Assembly: GCA_028288365.1 (NCBI GenBank)
Contig: JAQBNU010000098.1
Coordinates: 28,134-92,133, forward strand
Direction of reading: 5' to 3'
DNA: 64,000 nt
DNA from: Chitinophagaceae bacterium
GTDB taxonomy: Bacteria; Bacteroidota; Bacteroidia; Cytophagales; Cytophagaceae
Below the pieces are notes generated by a model that made no database searches, had not been told where the DNA came from, and saw nothing but the letters and a program-made list of their open reading frames with translations. The position numbers and the translations under genes were made by a program. Positions 46,020 through 54,178 of the stretch are shown one piece after another (the first letter of the stretch is position 1; each line of letters begins with the position of its first letter).

Positions 46020-47237
46020 GTGTCGTCTACCGTTCAATACCAATACGATCCCAAACATTTAAAAAAATCCGGAGAAGATTTTTTTGATGCATCTATGCTG
46101 CAAAAGCATGAGATGGTATTGAACATCGGTCCTCAACATCCTTCCACACATGGCGTGCTGCGTCTGGAAGTCATGACAGACGGGGAGATCATACGAGAAG
46201 TCATCCCGCATTTGGGTTACCTGCACCGTTGTTTTGAAAAACATGCGGAAGCATTGCCTTACAATCAAATCATTCCTTTCGTCGATCGACTCGATTACAT
46301 GGCGGCGATGAATTCTGAACATGCCTATGTCATGGGACTTGAACGCATGCTGGGCATTGAAAATGATATTCCCAAACGCATCGAATACATTCGTGTGCTG
46401 GTTGCGGAACTCAATCGCCTGGCTTCACACTTTGTAGCGATCGGGACATACGGATTGGACATCGGAAGTTTCACGCCTTTCCTTTGGATGATGCGTGACC
46501 GCGAATACATCAATCGCTTGCTGGAGTGGGTGAGTGGTGCACGCATGTTGTACAACTACATTTGGGTAGGTGGTTTGTTTTACGATTTGCCTGTTGGCTT
46601 TGAAGAACAATGTCAATCGTTCATCACTTATCTTAAGCCGAAGATGAAGGAGATGCAACAACTCATTACGGAAAATAAAATCTTCATCGAGCGTACTGCC
46701 GGTGTAGGTGTGTTGCCTTTGGATCTGGCCATCAACTACGGTGTCAGCGGTCCGGTGTTGCGAGGAAGTGGTTTGCGTTTTGATTTGAGGAAAGTAGATG
46801 CCTATTCCGCTTATCCGGAATTGGAGTTTGATGTTCCGGTAGGAAAAGGAGAGATGGGTAAAGTCGGTGATTGCTGGGATCGCACGCAGGTGCGTGTATT
46901 GGAATGCGATGAATCCATTAGGATCATCGAACAATGTTTGAAGCAACTGACTACCGATTATAAACGCACGCGCGATTTTAATCCGCAAAAAGTGGTACCA
47001 AAGAAAATTCGTCCGAAGGCCATGGACTTTTATGCCCGTGCAGAAAATCCAAAAGGTGAACTTGGATTTTTCTTTCGCTCTTCCGGAAACACAGATGTAC
47101 CGTTGCGTTGCAAAGTGCGGTCTTGTTGTTTTGTGAATTTATCCGTATTGCCGGCCTTGAGTAAAAATGTGATGTTGTCTGATTTAGTAGCGATCCTTGG
47201 ATCGTTGGATATTGTCATGGGAGAAATAGATCGTTAA
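46020..47237 (+). CDS. nuoD: NADH-quinone oxidoreductase subunit D
   Basis: A 405-residue peripheral-arm subunit forming the quinone-binding cavity with NuoB. Motifs: IGPQHPSTHGVLRLEV with the quinone-site His, DYMAAMNSEHAYVMGLER, LPLDLAINYGVSGPVLRGSG, GDCWDRTQVRVLECDES and the C-terminal SLDIVMGEIDR. The start is GTG at 46020, directly after an in-frame TAA. It is the last nuo gene here: a PAP2 gene follows 2 bp later, so nuoE-N must lie elsewhere or be absent. Confidence 0.96.
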   Translation: MSSTVQYQYDPKHLKKSGEDFFDASMLQKHEMVLNIGPQHPSTHGVLRLEVMTDGEIIREVIPHLGYLHRCFEKHAEALPYNQIIPFVDRLDYMAAMNSEHAYVMGLERMLGIENDIPKRIEYIRVLVAELNRLASHFVAIGTYGLDIGSFTPFLWMMRDREYINRLLEWVSGARMLYNYIWVGGLFYDLPVGFEEQCQSFITYLKPKMKEMQQLITENKIFIERTAGVGVLPLDLAINYGVSGPVLRGSGLRFDLRKVDAYSAYPELEFDVPVGKGEMGKVGDCWDRTQVRVLECDESIRIIEQCLKQLTTDYKRTRDFNPQKVVPKKIRPKAMDFYARAENPKGELGFFFRSSGNTDVPLRCKVRSCCFVNLSVLPALSKNVMLSDLVAILGSLDIVMGEIDR

Positions 47238-47239
47238 CG

Positions 47240-48061
47240 ATGAGAAAAAAATTACTGATTCTTTTTTGCTTTTCTTTTTGTGTAAGTATTGTAGAGGCTC
47301 AATCTATAGAAGCTCAGGACAGCACGATGCGTGAAGTGGTATATCCTTCTGATTCATTGACAGAGCAAGCATCTCCTTTGCTGCTGACAGCCGATACGTC
47401 TACTGCGCTTCAAACTATTCCGTTGACTTCAAGTATTGAACAGCCCGTAGATACAGCAGTTGCTGAAGTACCAGAAAGCAATCCGATTAAGCTGTCTGGT
47501 TTTTTTGCTCCCGCTACCTTGATGATTTATGGTTTGACTATTCAAGGCCATAACGGCTTGTATCCATCTTACAATGTTCACCGGGATATGCAACACATGT
47601 TTCCTGATTTTCATACGCCGGTAGATGATTATGTTCAGTTTATACCGGCAGTTGCTGCCTATGCTACAGGATTTTTTCCTGGGGCTAAACCAAGGCATTC
47701 AAATGGAAGACGCTTGTGGATGTTTGTGCAGGCGCAGTTGTTGACATCTGTGGCAGTAGCCGCGTTGAAATATTATTCACACGAACAAAGACCAAACGGT
47801 TCCGATTACCTTTCTTTTCCTTCCGGACATACAGCGCAAGCCTTTATGGGTGCTGCGTTATTCGACATGGAATATCCCGAACAAATGAAAGGCATAAAAA
47901 TTGGCTTGTATACGCTGGCAGGTTTGACCGGTATGCTCGCTATGATGAACGATCGTCATTGGGCAAATGACGTGTTGTTTGGAGCGGGTGTTGGCATGTT
48001 GTCTGTGCGCCTCTTGTATTTGACAGAAGAGCGTTTCAAGAAAAAACAAAACAGACGATGA
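47240..48061 (+). CDS. exported PAP2 family phosphatase
   Basis: A 273-residue protein with a signal peptide (MRKKLLILFCFSFCVSIVEAQ), a ~60-residue Ser/Thr-rich linker and a PAP2 acid-phosphatase domain. The three catalytic motifs are intact: K177YYSHEQRP, FPSGH197 and NDRH240WAND. Substrates are probably lipid or polyprenyl phosphates in the envelope, as in lipid A or undecaprenyl-pyrophosphate phosphatases; this is inference. It starts 2 bp after nuoD and overlaps nnr by 4 bp, so it is likely in the nuo transcript. Confidence 0.88.
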   Translation: MRKKLLILFCFSFCVSIVEAQSIEAQDSTMREVVYPSDSLTEQASPLLLTADTSTALQTIPLTSSIEQPVDTAVAEVPESNPIKLSGFFAPATLMIYGLTIQGHNGLYPSYNVHRDMQHMFPDFHTPVDDYVQFIPAVAAYATGFFPGAKPRHSNGRRLWMFVQAQLLTSVAVAALKYYSHEQRPNGSDYLSFPSGHTAQAFMGAALFDMEYPEQMKGIKIGLYTLAGLTGMLAMMNDRHWANDVLFGAGVGMLSVRLLYLTEERFKKKQNRR

Positions 48062-49581
48062 AGATTTTTTCTGCCGAGCAGATCAAAGCATGGGATCAGT
48101 ATACGATCGTTCATGCTCCCATTTCGTCAGTAGACTTAATGGAAAAAGCTGCGGAGGCATTTGTTCATCAACTGTTAATTTTATATCCTCATAAAGATTT
48201 TCTGACCTTTTGTGGTAGCGGTAATAACGGTGGAGACGGCCTGGCCATTGCGCGCTTATTGTTGCAGGAAAATAGACAGGTTGAAGTCTGGTTGTTAAAA
48301 GAAAAAGACTTATCACCCGATGCGCAGATCAATTTTGATCGTCTACTTCAACTGGATGCAAAGTTGAAAATAATCACCAATGCATCGGCTATAGAAGAAT
48401 CAGAATGGTTGCGCATCAATGCACAGCAACAAGTTTTGATTGATGCCTTGCTGGGTACAGGTTTGAACAGACCGGCGAAAGAAGGTTATGCAGAGTTCAT
48501 TCACCGCATCAATGCCACGCAAAAGAAAATTGTTGCTGTAGACATTCCTTCCGGACTTTATGCGGATGAAACTGTACAAGACGATCAGGTCATCGTTCGC
48601 GCGAGTGAAACCATCACCTTTCAAATTCCCAAGCGAAGTTTTTTTGAAGAAAAAAATCAGGCGTATACAGGAGATTGGTATGTGGTGAATATTGATTTGT
48701 CTCAAACGTATGAAAGACAAACGGCCACTCCATTTTATTATACTTCCTTACAAGAGATAAAAAACATTTATAGACCACGTTCTCCTTTTGCCAACAAAGG
48801 GAATTTTGGTAAAGCGTTATTGATGGCTGGAAGTTATGGCATGATGGGCGCTGCAGTCATTGCGGCTCGTGCCTGCTTACGTTCTGGTGTAGGATTGTTG
48901 AAAGTGTATACACCTGCTTGCGGAATGGATATTTTGCAAACAACAGTTCCGGAAGCCATGGTGTTGACAGATGCATCGGAAAAAGATTTTTCAACTTCTC
49001 CAGATACATCCGCATATCAGGCCATTGCCGTTGGTCCGGGTTGGCACGAGTCTGAGCAGGCATTTGAGATACTGAAAGAATTGTTTTTAAAAGTCAACGT
49101 CCCAATGGTCATCGATGCTGGTGCCTTAAACCTGTTGAGCAAAGACCAGGCCTTATTGCAACAGGTTCCCAAAGGATCTATTCTCACTCCGCACAAAAAA
49201 GAATTCGACCGACTGGCAGGCAAAATATTGACACGGCGCGAACAGGAAGAGTTGGCATTGCAATGGGCGAAACAATTCGGTATACATTTTATTTTGAAAG
49301 GGAAATATTCTGCTGTTGTTTTATCAGACGAAACCATTCATTACAACACGACAGGAAACGCCGGTATGGCCAAAGGAGGCAGCGGCGATTGCCTTACCGG
49401 TATTTTGTTGGCCTTATTAGCACAAGGTTATACTCCTCAACAGGCAGCGCTTTTCGGACCTTTCCTACATGGCTATGCCGGCGACAAAGCGGCAGAACGT
49501 TATTCGCAGGAAGCCATGTTGCCTTCGGATTTGATGGAGTGCATCGGAGTTTTCTTTCAAGATATACAGGCAATCCTGTGA
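48058..49581 (+). CDS. nnr: bifunctional NAD(P)HX epimerase / dehydratase
   Basis: Repairs hydrated NADH/NADPH (NAD(P)HX) in the cytoplasm. The 507 residues hold two domains. The N-terminal YjeF epimerase (1-~215) contains FCGSGNNGGDGLAIA and VAVDIPSGLYAD. The C-terminal ADP-dependent dehydratase of the ribokinase fold (~235-507) contains GKALLMAGSYGMMGAA, GPGWHES, ILTPHKKEFDRL and AKGGSGDCLTGILLALLAQG. It overlaps the PAP2 gene by ATGA. Its place behind complex I genes is metabolically sensible, since both handle NADH, but could be chance. Confidence 0.95.
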   Translation: MKIFSAEQIKAWDQYTIVHAPISSVDLMEKAAEAFVHQLLILYPHKDFLTFCGSGNNGGDGLAIARLLLQENRQVEVWLLKEKDLSPDAQINFDRLLQLDAKLKIITNASAIEESEWLRINAQQQVLIDALLGTGLNRPAKEGYAEFIHRINATQKKIVAVDIPSGLYADETVQDDQVIVRASETITFQIPKRSFFEEKNQAYTGDWYVVNIDLSQTYERQTATPFYYTSLQEIKNIYRPRSPFANKGNFGKALLMAGSYGMMGAAVIAARACLRSGVGLLKVYTPACGMDILQTTVPEAMVLTDASEKDFSTSPDTSAYQAIAVGPGWHESEQAFEILKELFLKVNVPMVIDAGALNLLSKDQALLQQVPKGSILTPHKKEFDRLAGKILTRREQEELALQWAKQFGIHFILKGKYSAVVLSDETIHYNTTGNAGMAKGGSGDCLTGILLALLAQGYTPQQAALFGPFLHGYAGDKAAERYSQEAMLPSDLMECIGVFFQDIQAIL

Positions 49582-49639
49582 TTCGAAATCAATAAATATT
49601 CATTATCTTCAAATAGAGTAAAGCGATTACCGTTATACT

Positions 49640-49665
49640 GATCACTGACACTTCCCACTGATCAC
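49640..49665. repeat. GATCACTGACA...CTGATCAC repeat, copy 1
   Basis: GATCACTGACACTTCCCACTGATCAC lies 8 bp before the response regulator ATG. Nearly the same 27-base sequence is at 57424-57450, and its inverse at 57311-57332. So the metal-efflux locus is bracketed by this motif. Confidence 0.65.
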
Positions 49666-49673
49666 TAATTTCC

Positions 49674-50363
49674 ATGCTCCAAGAAATCTTAATCATTGAA
49701 GACGAACCCAAAGTAGCCAATTCCATCCGACAAGGATTTGAGGAAAATGGATTTGATGCTACCGTGGCTTATGACGGGAAGAGTGGACTAAAGCTGGCGT
49801 TGACAGGTTCTTATCACTTGATCATACTGGATCTCAACTTACCGCACATGAATGGGTTTGATATTTGTAAAGAGATCAGAGCCAATAAACATGAAACGCC
49901 AATCATCGTGCTTACGGCATTCGGAGACATTGAAGACAAGATGCAAGCCTTTGGTTTGGGTGCAGACGACTATGTGGTAAAGCCATTTAATTTCAGAGAA
50001 CTGCTTGCCAGAGTAAAAGTTTTTTTAAAGCGCAGTTCTGGTGAAGAAAGTGATCAGCCTACACAAGTATTGAAAATTGCAGATCTTGAAATCAATACCG
50101 ACATGAAATCTGTTGTGAGAAACGGTCTACAAATTGGTCTCACGGCCAAAGAATACATGTTGCTGGAATATATGGTGCGCAACAAAGGACGAGTCCTTTC
50201 TAAAGTAGAGATTGCAGAGAAGGTATGGGATGTTGGGTTTGATACCGGCACGAATGTGATAGAAGTGTACATCAATTTCCTGAGAAAGAAAATTGACAAG
50301 GACACAGAACGTAAACTGATTTTTAACAAACCAGGTTTAGGCTATTACATCAAGGAAGATTGA
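49674..50363 (+). CDS. OmpR/PhoB family response regulator
   Basis: A 229-residue two-component regulator. The receiver domain (1-~120) has the acidic pocket IIEDEP, phosphoacceptor Asp53 in ILDLNLPHMNG, Thr in VLTAFG and Lys in DDYVVKPFNF. The winged-helix DNA-binding domain (~130-229) ends with NVIEVYINFLRKKID and GLGYYIKED. The histidine kinase gene follows 1 bp later. The adjacent CzcCBA genes make metal-responsive control of efflux likely, as with CusR/CzcR. Confidence 0.94.
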   Translation: MLQEILIIEDEPKVANSIRQGFEENGFDATVAYDGKSGLKLALTGSYHLIILDLNLPHMNGFDICKEIRANKHETPIIVLTAFGDIEDKMQAFGLGADDYVVKPFNFRELLARVKVFLKRSSGEESDQPTQVLKIADLEINTDMKSVVRNGLQIGLTAKEYMLLEYMVRNKGRVLSKVEIAEKVWDVGFDTGTNVIEVYINFLRKKIDKDTERKLIFNKPGLGYYIKED

Positions 50364-50364
50364 T

Positions 50365-51732
50365 ATGAAAATAAGAAACCGACTCACTCTTCTTTTTTCA
50401 CTGATCGTTGCATGCATTGTATTGATTTTTTCTTTTATCACCTATGGCCTTTACGCCAATTATAGAAACGACGAATTTTACAAACGACTTAAAGATAAAG
50501 CCCAGACTACCGCACGCATACTGGCCGATGTAAAAGAAGTAGACAAAGACTTGCTACGTATCATTGATCAGAATACGATCAATGAGTTGTACAAAGAAAA
50601 AGTGATCATCTACAACAAAGACAATGATCTCGAATATTCGAGCATTGACGACGAGGTCATTTCTATCAATAAAAAATTATTGACGAAAGTTCGCAAGAAT
50701 AAATACGTAGAATATTTAGAAAGAGAAAATGAAGTCATCGGATTGAATTACCTGGAGAACGGTGCAGACTATGTGGTTTTTGTTTCTGCTTACGACAAAT
50801 ACGGCAAGCGAAAATTAGAAAGTTTACGCGATTTTTTAGTGGTCTCTTCTTTGATCAGTATTTTACTTACGGTTGTGGCAGGTACATTCTTTGCAGGAAG
50901 AGCCATCGAACCCATCATTGAAATCAACGAACAGGTGTCGAATATTACGATTGAAAATTTATCCAATCGTGTCAAAACAGAAAACAGCAAAGATGAGATC
51001 GATCAACTGGCACAAAATTTCAACGAGATGCTGGATCGTATTGAACATTCCTTTAAAATACAAAAGAGTTTCATCAACAATGCTTCGCACGAATTGCGGA
51101 CACCTTTGGCTGTGATCAACAGTCAGCTCGATGTGGCCTTGTCTCAGAAGAGAGAAAACGAGGAGTACGTTGACATCTTGAAATCGCTTCAGGAAGATGC
51201 ACGCAAAATGACAAATCTTGTCAACACCATGCTGGTCCTGGCCAAGAGCGAAGAGCAACGCGATGGAATTGTTAAAGATTTAATCCGTGTAGACGAATTG
51301 ATTTTATCGGTACAAGATGAATTGATCAGTTTGTATCCCAATTATTCGGTAGATTTTTCTTACATCACGATGCCGGAAAATGATTTGTTCATGACCGTCA
51401 GGGGACATGAGTTGCTATTGCGCTCGGCTTTTATGAACCTGATGGAAAATGCCTGTAAGTTTTCCAGCAATCACCAGGCTAAAATCAGGGTCAATAGTGA
51501 TAATGAGAATCTCATCATCCATATTTATGACAATGGTATTGGTATTCCTGAACAAGAAATTTCCAGAATTTTTGATCCTTTTTATCGTGCCGATAATGGT
51601 CGACAAATTAGGGGGTTTGGTATTGGCTTATCCATTTGCAAACGCGCCATAGATTTGCACAAAGGCAAGATTGTTGTCAAATCGGAGCTGAACGCAGGAA
51701 GCACGTTTACCATCGTCTTTAAACACGCTTGA
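50365..51732 (+). CDS. sensor histidine kinase
   Basis: A 455-residue inner-membrane kinase. Two helices (LTLLFSLIVACIVLIFSFITY, ~8-28; LVVSSLISILLTVVAGTFF, ~155-175) bracket a ~120-residue periplasmic sensor rich in Lys, Asp and Glu. A HAMP linker follows. The HisKA box is NNASHELRTPLAV with His242. The ATPase domain has LMENACKFSSNH, DNGIGIPEQE and GFGIGLSICKRA. It pairs with the regulator 1 bp upstream. The sensed ligand is unknown; no His- or Cys-rich metal site stands out in the sensor. Confidence 0.94.
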   Translation: MKIRNRLTLLFSLIVACIVLIFSFITYGLYANYRNDEFYKRLKDKAQTTARILADVKEVDKDLLRIIDQNTINELYKEKVIIYNKDNDLEYSSIDDEVISINKKLLTKVRKNKYVEYLERENEVIGLNYLENGADYVVFVSAYDKYGKRKLESLRDFLVVSSLISILLTVVAGTFFAGRAIEPIIEINEQVSNITIENLSNRVKTENSKDEIDQLAQNFNEMLDRIEHSFKIQKSFINNASHELRTPLAVINSQLDVALSQKRENEEYVDILKSLQEDARKMTNLVNTMLVLAKSEEQRDGIVKDLIRVDELILSVQDELISLYPNYSVDFSYITMPENDLFMTVRGHELLLRSAFMNLMENACKFSSNHQAKIRVNSDNENLIIHIYDNGIGIPEQEISRIFDPFYRADNGRQIRGFGIGLSICKRAIDLHKGKIVVKSELNAGSTFTIVFKHA

Positions 51733-51811
51733 TTTTTAATTGATTTTTAATTGCATTCCCGCTCTCTTTTAAGAGTTTTTTCGGACCTTTATTTCCTACA
51801 ACATAAAAAAA

Positions 51812-53068
51812 GTGAAGACAAATTATTGTATCGCATTTATTCTATTGGTTTTCAGTATTTCTGTGTCAAGGGCACAAGATACACTGAAGGTTTCCATTGA
51901 TCAGCTTGATAGTATGTTTGTCCAGAATAGCTTGACGCTATTGGCAGAAAAATATAATGTTGATGCTAAAAAATTCCTTATCCAACAGGAACGCCTTTGG
52001 AATAACCCATCCATCACTGCGGAAGTGAGTGCCTATAATTGGAATACACAGCGGGCCTTTGATGCAGGAAACAACGGTGAAAAATTATTTACAGCGCAGC
52101 AGCTACTTTTACTGGCCGGCAAAAGAGATAAGCGGATCAACATTGCTAAATTTGAAGCGCAAATTTCAGAACAGGAATTCTATTCTTTATCGAGAGCATT
52201 AAAGTTTCAGTTGCGTAGCAGTTTTTATTCGCTTTATTTTTCTCAGCGTGCCATCAATGCATTGAAAACCCAATATGACGCATTGAATGAAACCATTAAC
52301 ACCATGGAGATCCAGTATACCAAAGGGAATATTCCTTACAAAGATCTTATGAGATTGGAGGCGTCACAGTTTGAGTTGAGCTCTATGTTATTGGAATTGA
52401 AGTACAATGTAGAGGAAGAATTGAAAACATTGCGTGTCTTGATCAATTCGACAAATGTCATTCAACCGGTATTGACAGAGCAGTCATTGAAGAAATACAA
52501 GTTGGACTCGCTCAATATGGAAGGCCTGGTAGACGTTGGTTTGCTGAATAGATCTGATTTGAAAATTCAGGAACTGACGGTAGAGAAAAGTAAAATGAAT
52601 TATTCTTTACAAAGAGCCTTGGGTGTACCGGATTTACATGTGGGTGGAACATATGATCAGGCAGGTAGTTACATTCAAAACTATGTAGGTGTAAACGTTG
52701 GTTTCGATTTACCGGTATTCAACAGAAATCAAGGCAATATCAAAGCAGCCAGAGCCGAAGTAGAGCGACAGAAATTTTACTATACCAGTAAACAACTGGA
52801 AGTGAGAAATGAAATCTACATGAGCATACAAAAAGTGCGAGAGTCAGAAAATTTATACAAATCCGTCGATAAAAAATTCTCTTCTTCTTTTGAAGCCATC
52901 AATTCAGGGATATTGGAAAACTTCAAGAAGAAAAATATCTCACTCATTGAATTCGTTGATTTTTTTGAAACATACAATGCGGTGATCAATCAACTGAGCG
53001 GGTTGAATGCACAGAGAATAAACGCGTACGAAGAGCTGAATTACAATACAGGTAAAGAATTATTTTAA
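51812..53068 (+). CDS. TolC family outer-membrane efflux protein (CzcC-like)
   Basis: A 418-residue outer-membrane channel of a tripartite pump. The signal peptide is MKTNYCIAFILLVFSISVSRA, and the mature protein is largely helical with two OEP repeats. LLAGKRDKRINIAKFE, GNIPYKDLMRLEASQFE and NRNQGNIKAARAEVERQKFYY are typical CzcC/TolC segments. The start is GTG at 51812, and the 79-bp gap from the kinase gene may hold a separate promoter. The periplasmic adaptor gene follows after 15 bp. Together with it and the RND gene it forms a CzcCBA-type system. Confidence 0.9.
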   Translation: MKTNYCIAFILLVFSISVSRAQDTLKVSIDQLDSMFVQNSLTLLAEKYNVDAKKFLIQQERLWNNPSITAEVSAYNWNTQRAFDAGNNGEKLFTAQQLLLLAGKRDKRINIAKFEAQISEQEFYSLSRALKFQLRSSFYSLYFSQRAINALKTQYDALNETINTMEIQYTKGNIPYKDLMRLEASQFELSSMLLELKYNVEEELKTLRVLINSTNVIQPVLTEQSLKKYKLDSLNMEGLVDVGLLNRSDLKIQELTVEKSKMNYSLQRALGVPDLHVGGTYDQAGSYIQNYVGVNVGFDLPVFNRNQGNIKAARAEVERQKFYYTSKQLEVRNEIYMSIQKVRESENLYKSVDKKFSSSFEAINSGILENFKKKNISLIEFVDFFETYNAVINQLSGLNAQRINAYEELNYNTGKELF

Positions 53069-53083
53069 TCATTAAATAGAACC

Positions 53084-54172
53084 ATGAAATACTTAGCAAT
53101 ACTATCCATTTGTTTTTGGATTACGATTACCACTTCTTGTTCCAAGAAGGAAGCTTCAGATGAAAATGTGAAATCAACTTTTGTGATTAGCGATACGATG
53201 ATGAAGCACATTAAATTGGACACGGTGAAAAGGGAAACGGTGAACAGTCAATTGTTACTTACCGGCAAAGTATATCCCGATGAAAACAAAATCATCAATG
53301 TATATCCGTTAGTCGGGGGTAGTGTGAAAGAAGTCTTTGTTGAGCTAGGCGATTACGTAAAGCAAGGAGAAGTACTGGCTGTTATTCAAAGTGGTGAAAT
53401 TGCTGACTATGAGAAACAGCGCATCGATGCACAGTCTGATCTTTTAGTGGCGCAAAAACAACTTTCTGTTACACAGGATTTATACGAAGGCAAATTGAGT
53501 TCAGAGAAAGAGTTGGTAAGTGCAAAAAAAGAAGTAGAAAAAGCACAAGCCAACCTGAGCAGAGTGAATGAGATTTTTAAAATATATAGCATTGGTAAGG
53601 AATCTTCTTATCTGATCAAAGCACCTATCTCTGGTTTTGTGGTAGACAAAAACATCAACCGCGAAATGCAAATCCGGTCTGATAATTCTGATCGGGTGTT
53701 TACCATTTCTCAACTAGACGAACTATGGGTCCTTGCAGATGTCTTTGAATCGGATATTGCCAAAATTAAATTAGGATACGAAGCCGTAATTAACACCATC
53801 AGTTATCCGGATAAAAAGTTTGTTGGAAAAATTGATAAAGTATACAACGTATTGGATCCCCGTACAAAAACGATGAAGATCAGAATCAAATTGAGCAACA
53901 GTGATTTATTGCTCAAGCCAGAGATGCACGCCACGGTAAGACTATTTTATAGTGATGGATACCAATCAGAATTGGTGCCAGCTAAAGCAGTGATCTTTGA
54001 CAAAAGCAGAAATTACGTCATGGTATACAAAGACAAGTACAATGTAGAGACCCGTGAAGTGGAGGTGTTGAAGACGCTTGATAAAGTGACCTATTTATCT
54101 AAAGGGGTAAAAGAAGGTGAAGTAATCATCTCTGAGAATCAGTTGTTGATTTACGACGCGTTAAACGACTAA
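53084..54172 (+). CDS. RND efflux periplasmic adaptor lipoprotein (CzcB-like)
   Basis: A 362-residue membrane-fusion protein. The N-terminus MKYLAILSICFWITITTSC is a lipoprotein signal with lipidated Cys19. A split biotinyl/lipoyl-like domain (VYPLVGGSVKEVFVELGDYVKQGEVLAVIQSGE, then LIKAPISGFVVDKNI) flanks an alpha-hairpin (~105-160), followed by beta-barrel and membrane-proximal domains. It bridges the outer-membrane channel and the RND pump. There is no His-rich metal-binding N-terminal extension of the kind found in some CzcB proteins. Confidence 0.92.
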   Translation: MKYLAILSICFWITITTSCSKKEASDENVKSTFVISDTMMKHIKLDTVKRETVNSQLLLTGKVYPDENKIINVYPLVGGSVKEVFVELGDYVKQGEVLAVIQSGEIADYEKQRIDAQSDLLVAQKQLSVTQDLYEGKLSSEKELVSAKKEVEKAQANLSRVNEIFKIYSIGKESSYLIKAPISGFVVDKNINREMQIRSDNSDRVFTISQLDELWVLADVFESDIAKIKLGYEAVINTISYPDKKFVGKIDKVYNVLDPRTKTMKIRIKLSNSDLLLKPEMHATVRLFYSDGYQSELVPAKAVIFDKSRNYVMVYKDKYNVETREVEVLKTLDKVTYLSKGVKEGEVIISENQLLIYDALND

Positions 54173-54178
54173 GCAAAG

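Noticed and set aside
46425..46988. 187-residue minus-strand frame inside nuoD
   Set aside because: It is antisense to an intact, highly conserved nuoD and resembles no protein family; a codon-bias shadow.
51764..51780. Short hairpin CTCTTTTAAGAG plus T-run as a terminator after the histidine kinase
   Set aside because: The stem is only five A/T-rich pairs; too weak to call.
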